Of a DNA stretch of 64,000 nt, positions 26,610-38,933 are shown piece after piece. How positions within the stretch are numbered: the first letter of the stretch is position 1; every line of letters begins with the position of its first letter. Source of the DNA: Mallotus nudiflorus (Eukaryota > Streptophyta > Magnoliopsida > Malpighiales > Euphorbiaceae); assembly GCA_947683625.1 (NCBI GenBank), contig CANTUR010000383.1, forward strand, positions 3,444,501 through 3,508,500, in the 5' to 3' direction. The position numbers and the translations under genes were made by a program. The notes under the pieces were generated by a model. It saw only the letters and a program-made list of their open reading frames with translations. It ran no database searches and was not told where the DNA came from.

Positions 26610-27147
26610 TTAAATTATGGAATAAATACAAAAAGATATTCTGTGATTAGGTACATCTTTATTTAGAGACTTGTGGTATTTTTGGTAACATTTAGGGTAT
26701 ATAATTTCATTTTCTAACAATTTACTACTTTATCAATCAATATTGTCATTATTTTATAATGAAATTTTAATATAATAATACTTTTCAATACTAAAAATGA
26801 TTTATATATGATTTACTATCAATATAACTATTTAGATATTTTTAAAAATATTATAAATTTATTGTAAAAATTATTTCTTTTTATTCTTTATAAAATAAAA
26901 ATACATCTTATTTTTATTAATTGTAAATTTATTTTAATTAATTAAATACTATATTACTTAATAAATGATTTTCTTATTAAAAATTTATATTATTTAACAT
27001 TATATTATATATATTACTAAATAAGATATTAAAATACAAGTAAAATTAAATTACAGATTCTTAAATATTATAAAAAATATCACAATTCTTTAAATAAAAA
27101 AATCATCTAACTATAAGATATTTTATTATACATTTCTCTTAAATTAT
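26610..27147. mobile_element. MITE with about 90-bp inverted ends and a 9-bp TSD (Mutator-like)
   Basis: A 520-bp element (26619-27138) is bracketed by the 9-bp direct repeat TTAAATTAT at 26610-26618 and 27139-27147. Its left end (GGAATAAATAC) and right end (inverted, GAGAAATGTAT) stay alignable for about 90 bases with shared GATTAG/GTTAG and TTTATTTAAAGA-type blocks. A 9-bp duplication points to Mutator-like transposase mobilisation. There is no coding capacity. A truncated relative lies at 35321-35715. Confidence 0.75.
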
Positions 27148-30100
27148 TGTAAAATTCGAAATTTTCACTTTTAACTGTCTAGTATCATGTCACTAAGGGT
27201 TAAGGGTATGTATCACTCTTATGTTTAAAAAAACAAGGGTTGAAGTTGGGCAGAGGCTGGTTAGTTTTAATATAAGATTTTGTACAATGACTGAATAATC
27301 CATGACTGAGATTTTTGGGAGGTAAGAAATATCTTACAAAAGATATGGAAAAGTACACAAAGCTCACGTTCTCATTCTGCTACCTCTCTCTCTCTCTCTC
27401 TCCACGGAATTCAATTATTTTCTTTGACCTCTTTCGCTAACACTATCTTTTACAATTTATTATTTTACTACCAATATTTTATTATATTAAAATTATTAAT
27501 TTAAAAATTAAATTACAAATTTAAATTTATTAGCTATATGAATCCGACCATTTCATTATTCAACTTTGAATAATTATTTTTTTAATCTAAATTAATAATA
27601 TTTGAAGTTCACTTAATTCTAATTAATTTGATTTAATATCAATAAAATTATAAAGATAATAATTTTTTTTTAATAATTAATTTGATACGATTATGTATAT
27701 TAAATCAAAATATAAGAAGAGTTTGAGTAGTATCTTTTTAATAGTATAAAGCAACTATTTCAAATTTGACTTCTATTGTTTTCAATGATAGTAAACTAAT
27801 TCTTAGGGTGTTGTTTCTTTTTGTCCTACATTTGCATAATTCAACTTTGTACAATAATTTTGCAAATAATTTGTGTTGGTACATTGTGTACGTATATAAA
27901 TACATATTATATGTGATGAACTGAAAATTTTGTTGGTGGTGTTGACAAATACAAAATGCCGAGTACCTTTTTCACTCTTCAACTTTACTTCTTTTTTTTT
28001 TTTTTTTCATTTCACATCTTTTTTTTTAACCAATAACACATAAAAATTTCTATTTTGAACTGATTTCATCTATAAATGATATTTTTTTTATTTTATTTTA
28101 CACATTATTTAACAATGTAGATAAATGCATGAGCTCAATGAATGTCAGACACATTATTGATGAAATAAGAGCTAACATGTTAATGGAAGATGATGTGTCT
28201 ATGAGTGAAATCGATCCAAAATAAATGTTCATAAATTCAATTGGTATTAAACAATTGAACATTTTAAAGTTGATGTATGAAATGGACTAAAAGGGTGAAA
28301 AAAATTATTCGGCATAAGAATATTATATAATTAAACATTAAAAATTAAAATAAATTATTTACTAAATAATTATAATATATTTAATAAAAATTTTAATTTT
28401 ATTTTAATAATATATTTTTTAAAATATTATTACAATAAAAATTTATATATTATATATCTAAAATTAAATTATTAAACATAAAAATTATAAATTAAGTCGC
28501 AAGCTTATATTTAAACTTATTTGTAAGTTTTATGGCTCATTTAAATTTTTTTAGTTTAGTTAATATTCAATAATTTTAGTCAATTTTGATGTAAAAATTC
28601 TAATAAATAATTTTAATTTAGCTAAGTTAATCAATTTTAATAAAAATATTTATCTAATAAAAATTATTAGCACAACAATAAAAAAATTAAATTCATCACT
28701 AATATCTTATTAAATTTATAATAAAAGTTTATATGTGCAATTGGTTAATTTTAAAAGTTTATGGGTAAAATAGACTAAAAGTGTAAAGTTTATAAGTGAA
28801 ATATTTTGACATGAATATTCACTTATACCATGTTATTATGTGTTCTTTATACATGTTTAATTATATTTTATTATAAATAAAATCGGTCTAAAATAAAAAT
28901 TTATATATATTATTAATTAAAAAAATTAATATATAAAATGAGTGAATCGGGTAAAATTAAGAGATGAAACAATACAAAAACATGTGAAATTGGAAGTACA
29001 AATTGAATTTTTGCTTAAAAGACAAGACGTATAGTTTGGCAACAAATCCATTAGAGATAAAACAAAATCTATGAACAGATCAAAAGGAAAAAAAAAATCT
29101 ATTAAAGTTGATGGTCTACGTACATTATTCACATGCTACTAATATTATTATTGAGTTAAGCACATATTATAAATTTGCATTAATGATTCTTGATGCAAGT
29201 ATTTATTTGATTGCATTAGGGTTGTTTGTGACTCACCATTAGCTATATTTTCTCTGTGTCACCTTTTTTTTTTTTTACCTATTTTGTAAATAAATAATTT
29301 TTTTAAAATTATCACTATTTAGAGTTCTATTAAATTTTGATTAATCTAAATTAACTCATGTAGGATTATAAGAGTTTTAAATGCTTCTTAACAATTAATT
29401 TAATGTAATTACATACACTATAAATTTAAAATATCGTTTAATTTGTAATTTATATCTCGTAAACTATTTTATTTACTTACTTTATTTTTTATTATAAAGA
29501 GGTGAAATAATTTAAATACAGTAATAAATTATACAATTCTACGAATGAACAATTGTTCTGAAATCAAAACTCTAATTTTGTGGAAAAAAAACTAATAGTC
29601 TACTTTCACGTTCAACTTAGTATAATTATAGTAATTAATATAACTATTTGTTAATAAATTTGGTGATTGCATATTCAAATATTTAAAAGGGTATATAAAT
29701 GGTTAATTATAATCTTAATAATAGGAAATAAAAGTGAAAAGAAAAAAAAAGAAAAGGAAAAAGAAAAAGAAAAGCAAAGGACAATAAAATGGTCAAAAAT
29801 CAAGAAAAAATGAAAGTGAAAGAGAGAAAGTAAATGCACAAGAAACCTAGAGAAAGAAAATAGTCCAGTCACAAAAAAAAAGGCTTATAAAAGCCGAGCC
29901 GAACGGAGCCGCTGTAAATAAAAATAAACAAAAAAATTAAAAAAAAAATAGACGGAAGCTAATTAACGGCGGATATTGGCACTTAGCCTGACCGGGAATC
30001 TTTTTAGCTGTACGATTTTTGGGTTTTGACGATGGGACCCACTTATAATTGAAAAAATTTAACAAATAAATTAAAATTAAAAAAATAACAGTAAGAGTAC

Positions 30101-30264
30101 CAATCCAGTACCCCACATCCCGCGCTTCATCATTATCGCATTCTCTTCATCTTCAATTATGTATACATTCAAATCAGCTGGCAGAAATATGTTCTCATAA
30201 ATTTGAATTCTATTTCTATTGTTATATTAAATTAATTATTCTTATAATTTTGTAAATAGAAATT
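27148..30264. other. Gene-free AT-rich DNA with a polypurine tract
   Basis: No exon is supported. Features are a CT microsatellite near 27385-27402 (just inside the left boundary region), a purine-rich run of A and G at 29730-29850, and diverged non-coding repeat fragments near 28080-28330 and 28730-28800 that share the phrase ATGGACTAAAAG/ATAGACTAAAAG. Confidence 0.45.
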
Positions 30265-31650
30265 AATTAGAGTTATATATATATATATATAAATATTAAT
30301 AAATAACTACGTATTTTATAAATGAATAAAAAATTTATTTAATTTATGATATATAATAAATAAATAATTAAAAATATTATTATTATTATTAAATAAATTT
30401 TTTTTAAATAATAACGTATTATTTATTTATATAACAATTTTGTAATAACTTAATATAGTTATGAACTTACAATTTATTATAATTTTATAAGTCTTTTATT
30501 TAAATAATTATATAACATTACTTCAATATTTTTTATAATTAATTTTTCTCAACTTTAAAATTGATTTTATATAAAAAAATATTTTTTATTTGAGTTATGA
30601 AACTTTATTTCTTAAATATTTTTAATATTAATACTTTTACTTATACAAAAATTAATTTAATGTAATTTTGTAAGTTTAACTAATAATTAAATGATGAATA
30701 TTAATTAATTTATTTTTAACTCTTTTTTTGGTTAAAATTTTAGAAAAATATCTGAAAACAATAATTTTATTATTTTTCTTAAAAAAAATACTTTCAAACA
30801 AATTATATGTTTTATTATTTATTTATTAATTTTTAATTATAAAATTATCTACTTTTCCTATTTTGATAAAATTTATTAATTTTGATTTTAGTTATTTAAT
30901 TATTAAATTTAATATAATAAGACCTATAAATTATGTTATTTAATTTGATTTATATTAGATAAAATATAAGTAGACTTAATTAAAATAGAAAATTATATAT
31001 TTGTTCACAAAATTATCACTAAAATTTTAATTAATTAATTTTTGTTAGAGATAAATTATAAATTAATATAATTAAAAGAGGAAACATAATTTTAATTAAA
31101 ATTAAAATTTTATATTAATTAATTTCATTTTTATTAGAGATAAAATAGAAATTAACCTAAATAGTATATGAATTATATTTTCAATTAAATTAGAATTACA
31201 TTATAATTTAATTTAATTTTGTTAGAAATAAAATAAAAATTAGCCTAATTAAAATATGAAATATACATTCAATTATATTAGAATTATTTTTAATTAAATT
31301 AATTTTTATTGGATATAAAATATAAGTTAACCTAGTTAGCATAGAAAATATATACTTTCAATTAAATTAGAATTTTTATTAGAAATAAGATAGATATTAG
31401 CCTAATTAAAATAGAAAATATACTTTTAATTAAATTAAAATTATATTTTAGTCAATTTAATTTTTATTCAAGATAAAATAAAAGTTAACTTAATTAAATT
31501 AAGAAATATACTTTCAGTCGAATTAAAATTATATTTTAATTTATTTTAATTTATTTTTATTATTAAATGACTAAATTATCCAATTTTTTTATATTAATAA
31601 CTGAAGAATTTTTTATAATTTTACATGTCTCCCCTTCTCATACATCAATG
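30265..31650 (-). mobile_element. Helitron-like AT-rich non-autonomous element, copy A (degraded)
   Basis: This copy shares its order of motifs with copies B (31651-32575) and C (62797-63875). The left side has an ACGT-containing sequence, ATTTATTTAA and an ATT microsatellite. The interior has about six diverged tandem units of roughly 90-110 bp carrying TTANCCTAATTAAAATAGAA and ACTTTCAATTAAATTAGAA. The right end has GACTAAATTATC, then GAAGAATTTTTTATAATTTT and a short C-rich stretch. Orientation minus is inferred from the terminal hairpin of copy C. Confidence 0.5.
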
Positions 31651-32575
31651 CTAGTAAATAATCACGTATGAATAATAAATTTATTTGACTCGTAATATAT
31701 AGTAAATAAATAATTAAATATATTATTATTATTATTAAATAAAAGTTTTAAAAACAATAATAGTATTATTCATTTATATTAAAAAAATTTGATATTAATT
31801 TAATATGGTTATAATTCATTACAATTTTGATAAAAAAATTTAAATAATTATATGATATTACTTCAATATTTCTTATATTTAATTTTTCTCAACTCTAAAA
31901 CTAATTTTGTATAAAAACTATATTGTGGTGATAATTAATCATAAGATAATAAAAAATTATTAATTATTTTTAATAAAAAATTTAAAAATAATAAAAATTA
32001 TATTTAATTTATATAACAATTTAAATATTACAAACCCATTAAACTTATAATTTATTACAATTTTAGTGAATTTTTTATTTGACCTATGACACTTTATTTT
32101 TTCAATATTTTTAACATTAATACTTTTATGTATACAAAAATTAATTTAATGTGATTTTTTTTAAGTTCAATTAAGAATTAAATGATAAATATTAATTAAT
32201 TTAATTTTAACTCTTTTTTGTTAAATTAATTTTTATTAAACATAAAATGGAATTTACCTAATTAGAATAGAAAATACACTTTCAATTAAATTAGAATTTT
32301 CATTACAGATAAGATAGAAGTTAACCTACTTAAAATAAAAATATACTTTCAATTAAATTAGAATTATATTTTAGTTAGTTTGATTTTTATTAGAGATAAA
32401 ATTGAAGTTAACATAATTAAAATAGGAAATAAACTTTCAATCAAATTAAAATTATATTGTAATTAATTTAATTTTAATTTTATTAGTAAATGACTAAATT
32501 ATCAAATTTTTATATAATAATGAGTGAAGAATTTTTTATAATTTTGCTTATCCTTCTTTGTGTGTATATATATAT
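31651..32575 (-). mobile_element. Helitron-like AT-rich non-autonomous element, copy B
   Basis: Read on the minus strand, this copy ends with ACGTGATTATTTA followed by CTAG (31651-31654), which fits the Helitron 3' terminus CTRR. It has about three interior tandem units and the same opposite end as copy A, including GACTAAATTATC and GAAGAATTTTTTATAATTTT. It directly abuts copy A. No transposase or Rep/helicase frame exists, so it would be non-autonomous. Helitron membership is inferred. Confidence 0.5.
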
Positions 32576-32625
32576 ATGCCACACACTTTAAATACAACAT
32601 ACTTATATGCCATATACATCCAATG

Positions 32626-33161
32626 TATTGATATGAGGTTAAATGTATGAGAGGGTACCGAACTTTTTATTTGTTTCAATTTAGTTATCAAACTTCAATT
32701 TGTATATTTTTAGATATCAAATTTCTATTTCATTTTATAATGGTTACCAAAAATTTTTTTGGTGCCTGAACAATTCAAAATTATTATTTTAATACAAAAT
32801 TAAAGATTTTTTTTTTGCAAATAAGTTCATTTTTTCTATACATTTATATGAAATAAAGAAAAATTTAAAAATTATTTTGATTCGATCTAGTAAGAGCAAA
32901 CTCATTTTAAATGGTATCAGAGTCTGGAAGAAGTAAATTTTCAAATTTTTTATAATTTCTGGACTAAATTAAAAAGATAAAGAGATTGAAGGATTAAAAT
33001 AGTTTTTAAGTGAAATTTAGAGGATTACAAATTTTTGACAGTACCTTTATGAAATAAATTTAAAGTTAGGTGACTTTAAAAAAATAAATTGAAATTTAAT
33101 ATTCAAATTTTAATAAGTGTAAAGTTGGGTGACTAATTTTGCATTTAACCCATATTGATAT
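32626..33161. mobile_element. MITE with 9-bp TSD TATTGATAT (Mutator-like)
   Basis: The 518-bp element 32635-33152 is bracketed by perfect 9-bp repeats TATTGATAT (32626-32634 and 33153-33161). Its ends are imperfect inverted repeats, GAGGTTAAATG on the left against TGGGTTAAATG on the right, and the similarity continues as GGGTACCGAACTTT against AGTCACCCAACTTT. It has no coding capacity. Confidence 0.8.
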
Positions 33162-34078
33162 ACACAATGACACAATCTATTGTGTTTTTATACACAAAAA
33201 GATAGACAACTTTTTTTTTTTTTTGAATCTTAATTACATGCGTATACCTTCTTGTTGTTATAGAAAAATGACAATATTACCCACATTTCCAATAATTTTT
33301 TGTCATTATATTAAAATATTAACTAGTTATTAATTTAAACTATAAAATTATAATTCTGGCTGAAAATGATTGTAATATCATGAATTTTGACTCATATAAT
33401 TATATATATATATGCACACACTTGAATTTTTCTTAGTTATATTTTTAGAAAAAAATTTCTTCAAGATATGAGTTTATAAGTAAAAAATTTCAATATACTG
33501 CCAATAATTATTGGGATCAACTGATAAGTAACAGTTATTGTTTAAGTGACGTGTTAAATTTCATAGCACTAAAAAGATTTCAAGACACTGTTGGGAACCA
33601 CCAATCCCAAATGGCCACGTTGTGAGCAAATTATCATAGGATATATATTATCTAATTTTGTATTTCTATCTCGAGTGTCACTTAAATAAATTATTGAATG
33701 ATGTAATAGTGGCGTGTTAAAAAAATTTGATAGGTGCATCAAACGGAAACCCCACAACATTGATGGAGGCATATAAGTATTATAAATTCCAAAAAGGGTA
33801 GAGTTGATGTTGAATATAACTTGGCAGCTAATTAATTGTAATGTCAATATCAAAGGATTGAGCTAATTAAACATTAATCCAATGTCAAAACTGATCATTA
33901 GCAATTCAAATCCAAAAAAAAAGGAGGAAAATTGTCAAAGTAAGTTGAGCCCAGGTGAGGAAAATGCATCGGGGGGCCATGGGAGACAATATACTTTGTT
34001 GAAATAATGTGTTATCATATGATATGATACTACACATGCGCCACTCACCAAAGATGGTCAAAACGCTTTGCTTTTTGT
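33162..34078. other. Gene-free DNA
   Basis: AT-rich non-coding sequence with no exon or recognisable repeat structure. Confidence 0.45.
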
Positions 34079-35298
34079 GTTAGTGTATGTAATGTACCTT
34101 TGGTGGCTTTGAATTTGTATCTAAAATTCAAACCCAGTTTCAGGCTATAAGATCTCAAATTGCACTCCCAAACTTATTTTTTTTTAATCAAAAGATATTT
34201 CATTATAACAGCCAAAGCTTACAAACAGAAGCCATAAAAAGCTATGGAAAACAAGAATCCATGGAAGTCATCAACCTTACTCTTACTAACACTTATAATA
34301 TGTAAGAGTAATGAGTATGACAAGCTAAATACCTCCAACAATATTATCAAGATAACACATTTATAATATCAACCCACAAAATATTAAAAGTGAAACACTT
34401 TGCTGCATATTTTGGTGTCTAGATCCAACACTTATCTCTGTTGGAATCACCCATTTACAGCTTTGTTTTCGTTCAATTTACACCTCCGATTGCTCTATAT
34501 CTAAGACAAAAATGGAAACACCCACACTATTGTGAATTTTAAAGCTAAAACATATTTATTTATGTAACAAAAAAAAAAATTTCGGTATTTGATAATAAAA
34601 ACCATCTAAAACCAGAACAAAATAAAAAAGAATAATACAAGAACAGTAACAGGAGGAGATAAGAAGATGAACAGTGACTGGAGGCGAAGTTTTTGCTTTC
34701 AAACTTAATATCGCAGTGCAAAAACACATTTTTTACGTTGACCTTAAACTATTTTCTCACTAAAAATGAATAAAACAACAAAACCTCAAGGTTCATGTGG
34801 GATTGAAAAAATAAAGAAATCTTATTAATCCAATAACTTTTTAATTAATAGAGAAATCGAATTACTTCAAAGCCGGTAAATTATATAATAGTAGATAATT
34901 CTTTTTTTACTCAAGTGATGACAAAATTAATTTGAACCCTATACTCTATAATGCATTTTACTATAAACTGCCATTAGATCACTCTCTTGCTGGCGAACAC
35001 AAGTTCTCATTCGTAGGAAAATTGAGTTAGTGCATGTAATGTACCTTTGATGGCTTTGAATATGTATCTAAAATTCAAACCGAGTTACAGGCTATAAGAT
35101 CTCAAATTGCACTTTCAAACTTAATATCACAATGCAAAACCACATTTTTTATGTTGTCCATAAACTATTTTCTCACTAAAAATGAATAAAACAACAAAAC
35201 CTCAAGGTTCATGTGGGATTGAAGAAATAAGGAAATCTTACTAATACAACAACTTTTTAATTAGTAGGGAAATCAAATGACTTAAAAAATCAGTAAAT
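34079..35298 (+). repeat. Direct duplication of a non-coding segment, one copy interrupted by a LINE fragment
   Basis: Copy 1 (34079-34176 plus 34700-34880) and copy 2 (35026-35298) are closely similar. Both start GTTAGTG and both contain GGCTATAAGATCTCAAATTG, CTCACTAAAAATGAATAAAA and CCTCAAGGTTCATGTGGG. Copy 1 is split at CAAACTTA by the element at 34177-34695. About 145 bp of unrelated sequence separates the copies. Confidence 0.85.
34177..34695 (-). mobile_element. 5'-truncated LINE-like retroposon with poly(A) tail and about 12-bp TSD
   Basis: The insert starts on the plus strand with a T9 run and TAATCAAAAGATATTTCATT, so on the minus strand it ends AAATATCTTTTGATTA followed by a poly(A) tail. 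This is the common 3' end style of plant L1 elements. CAAACTTA flanks both sides (34169-34176 and 34700-34707). The duplication extends to 12 bp as CTYYCAAACTTA. The empty site survives in the sister copy near 35130. No reverse transcriptase remains. Confidence 0.7.
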
Positions 35299-35320
35299 TT
35301 TTTTCAAATTAAATAAAATA

Positions 35321-35715
35321 GAGATAAATATAAAAAAATATTTTATGGTTAGACATATTTTCACATAAAGACTTGAGATTTTTTTCGTAACATTTAGAAG
35401 TATATGATTTCATTTTCTAATACTTTAATACCTCGTCAACAAATATCGTCATTATTTTGTAATAAAATTTTAATATAACACTTCCCCTAAATAATATAAT
35501 TGTTTTACATGTGATTTACCTTTAATATAACTATATAGATACTTTTAAAAATATTACAATTTTATTTTAAAAATTATTTCTTTTTATTCATAATAAAATT
35601 AAAAATACATTTTATATTTATTTATTTTTATTAGTTGAATGCTATATTACTTAACAAATAATTTTACTATTAACATTATTTATTTTATTATGTAATATAT
35701 TTTTAACATGTAATT
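35321..35715. mobile_element. Truncated relative of the 26619-27138 MITE
   Basis: It begins GAGATAAATATAAAAAAATA and follows the other copy through TAACATTTAGAAGTATATGA, ATTTCATTTTCTAA, CGTCATTATTTTGTAAT and AAAATTATTTCTTTTTATTC. The right inverted end present in the other copy is missing. Confidence 0.65.
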
Positions 35716-37413
35716 TAAAATAAATTACTGATAGATTATTCTTTTGCCGGTTAACACATTAAAAATTTAAGCTTTTATAAATAAGAGAGTTGAGTAAAGA
35801 GATTCAAATTTTTAGGAATATGTTCACGTGGGTTCATGCTTACTTTACTAAACTAATATTGATGTTTTGATAATAAATGATTATGAATTTGCATGTGAAC
35901 AAATAATGAGAGAAGAATGGTATGCGTACATATGCAGGGGGGTGCGTTAGGCAATTATGGAGGCACAAGCTATGGATGGAATACAAATCTATCAATGTCT
36001 GAAGGATGGACCCATAGCTTCAATTATAATGCCGAGAAGGGAAGCTAAGAATGATAGTAGTTGTCCAGGTGAAAGCGCTACTACAACACCCCATTTGTGA
36101 CTATCAATATACAGCAGCTAATTTGCGGCCTCAGGGCTCCACTTTTTTCAACTTGTTGCAGTCTGTTTTATTCATCTAATTTGGGCGGATTACAATGTGC
36201 CAAAGATTGGTAATTGAACCGTAAACCTTGCAGTAAAGTTTTCAGTGATAATATCTACACTAATAAATGAAAGAGGACAGGGAGAATAAAATTATTTTGT
36301 TGAATAATGGATGGCCCAACGAGAATTTGAAGTTGATTATATGTTTGGAGTTGACATTTGGGCTTGGGAAGGGCTAATCTTGCTTGAAGACCAATGGCTT
36401 ATACTACTTCCTTATTTTTGTAGATTAATAAACTAAAACATAAATAATAAAGACTACTATACATTTCGCCTGCTACAGCATGAATAATTTTATTATAATA
36501 AACCCAATGTTTTATTTATGGTTTTAAGTTGGATGTGGTGTTGAATGCACAATCATAGTTCTCTCGTATAGCTTACAACATGTTTTTGTTTTTCATTGTC
36601 CTTGTATTTAATAGTTACATTGAGGTCATAGATATACATATATATATATTTTTATCGTTATCTAATAGTTATATAAATTTTAATTATTTTAAAATTTAAA
36701 CCGAATTTGTTCTTTAAATAGGATAAAGTTTAAGTTGGATGTATTTTATAAATAATATATTTTTTCTTATTTATAGAGATATAAATTTTTCCCACTGTAT
36801 TGTAATTTTATTCGAATCAAATTGAACTAATTAGAATCTAGTAAATTTTTAATATTATTTGAAACAAGTAATTTGCATAATATATTCCAAAATTTTATAT
36901 ATATACATATATATTTCGATATCGAGATGGCAAAAAGTAATATATTTACACACATCCTACAGTTGTACCCATCTTTCAGTTTCTCGATTCTGAATATATA
37001 GCAGTGATATACAAATGGTTTTCTGTAATGGTTTCATACAAATAAATTTCATGAAAAAACCTAGACATGGCTGGTTACGAAGTCATTTTGCATTGAAAAA
37101 AAAAAAGAGATCATGGATTTTTAATAGATAAACACAGCTTATACCAATATTTGTTTATCAACAGTGTTGATTTCCATCAATTGATCATATGATATATCCT
37201 CGTTTTCTTTAATTTGAGCATGTTATCACTGCAACAGCGCATCAAAGTCCATTATTTTCTGCTCAAGAAATGATGATCAAGTACATATGTAGCTTCTGCA
37301 TTATACGCACTATAGTAACTAACCATCGAAGTCCAAGCAAACTGAAAACTACGTACTACATGTCATTTTCTTTTTGAATCATTGATATCATGAAAAGCCA
37401 AAACTACTACATC
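35716..37413. other. Intergenic DNA downstream of MUTE, with one possible orphan exon
   Basis: Apart from the candidate exon at 35937-36050 the segment holds no coding signal. The part nearest 37413 should contain the MUTE 3' UTR (minus strand). Confidence 0.45.
35937..36050 (+). pseudogene. Possible orphan terminal exon (unrecognised, about 37 codons)
   Basis: After a good acceptor (TATGCAG, ending at 35936) there is an open stretch of about 37 codons ending in TAA. It is rich in Gly, Asn, Ser, Thr and Trp, includes GNYGGTSYGW and SEGWTHSFNYNAEKGS, and is less AT-rich than its surroundings. No upstream exon was found. It could be a stranded gene fragment or chance. The protein family is not recognised. 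Confidence 0.2.
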
Positions 37414-38933
37414 TCATTCATATAAAAATGTTTCAGAAAAGAAGCTGTGTTGAACTTCAAGTGCCAGTTCCTCTACACTTAGCTGACATTCCAGCCCTAT
37501 CTGCGAAAAGAAACCATATCCAGAATTGATTAACATACATAAATTCTTTCATGAATTAATGTACTAAGTGAAATTTTTTATCACATATGTATAATGTTTG
37601 TGTTATTTTACTGGGTTGATATCGAAAATAAAAAAGAAATATATATGAATATTCCATGATCAAAAGACAAGAAATCGTGCATGCAATAGTTAGCAAAATC
37701 TAATTGTTTCAATGGTCCTAGCCATTTACGTAGAGGTGGTAAGAACATAATATATATATTTGACACGTATGAAAGTGAGTGTAAGAGTACGTGTCAGCAA
37801 ACTTAGGCAATGAAGTCAGTCAGGGTGGTCTACCACATGAAAGTAAAACCTAGCCAAGCTCAACTGTACTGTCAACGAATATTATTTGTGGACTGAAAAT
37901 GACACAATAGTTCAAGTACGACTCTCTCTCAGCCATTCAAAAAAATTGAATTATAGTCAGTGTTAGTCACTTGTCACCTTATTCCCAAGGATATCCTCCT
38001 TGAAACCATACATCATACCTAAGTTGCATGATAATGTCTGGATGTTGACATAGCTGAGCACTCAAGAAGTAGCGCTCAGATTAGCATATGCACCTTTCTT
38101 TAATATATATGTATATATTACTTGTATTTTTAATTTTTTTGACAGATAGTTTCAATGATTGTGCATGTCAATGATCTTAGACTCAATGTTACTATCAGCA
38201 GTCTTCAAATCTGTGAGGTAATGAGTTTGAAAATCTTAATTAGCACTCGATCAGCAATATATATTCAGGCAGAAAATAATAGAACAGTGACTTGATATAT
38301 GTGTACATATATATATACCTTAATAACAAAGGAGTAGAGAACAGTATCCTCCATGCTACTGATATTGAGATGAAGAACCTCAAAGGAAAGTCTTTCCAAG
38401 ACATTGATTATCCTCACAATTTGACCTTGTATTCTCTTTGAAATTACTTTCAAGATCACATTTGATCCTGATATCTTTGCTTCCACATCTGCAACTGAAG
38501 AGTTGCAGCATGCAGTTAGTTCCTTAACATTTTCTTGCCCAAAAGGGTTTTGATGATCAGGCTGAAGAGTAACTAGCTGCAGTGGCCTAGGGCTAGGGCT
38601 AGGTCCAGGACTACTAGGGCTTAAGCTCTTCCTTCGTTTCTTGGATTCAAGAGCTTGCAGGACTTGGTGCAGCTCTTTAATAAACTCTATTACACCAGCT
38701 ATTATAGATGCTTGGTCCCCCTAATTAAACCAACCATAAAAATCAACAACACCATGAAGTCAAAAATTTCAGTCGAAAGAAATTAAAGAAACTGTAAAGA
38801 CTAAATAAAGAAAGAGATGAACTATATATATAAATACCCTTTTGATATAGAAACAAGGGGTCAAAGAACGCAAGACTTTGAGATGCTCATTCATCTGTCT
38901 TCTCCTATTTCTTTCAACAGCTATGTGAGACAT
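37414..38933 (-). CDS. MUTE: MUTE, bHLH transcription factor of the stomatal lineage, 3 exons, 194 aa
   Basis: Exons on the minus strand are 38933-38838, 38720-38319 and 37500-37414, all GT-AG, giving 194 residues (Arabidopsis MUTE is about 202). The protein begins directly with the basic region MSHIAVERNRRRQMNE, with H3, E7 and R11 placed to read an E-box, and the short N-terminus is typical of MUTE. The helix-loop-helix runs to about residue 55. A linker with four Ser-Pro dipeptides (S66, S69, S73, S75) follows, then the conserved C-terminal ACT-like SMF domain (about 111-185) with VEAKISGSNV and HLNISSMEDTVLYSF. MUTE ends the divisions of the meristemoid and commits it to the guard mother cell, acting in the nucleus as a heterodimer with SCREAM/ICE1 bHLHs. 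That role is known from Arabidopsis and inferred here from strong similarity. Confidence 0.96.

Noticed and set aside
32913..32925. TGGTATCAGAG resembling an LTR-element primer-binding site
   Set aside because: It lies inside the 9-bp-TSD MITE with no LTR next to it; coincidence.
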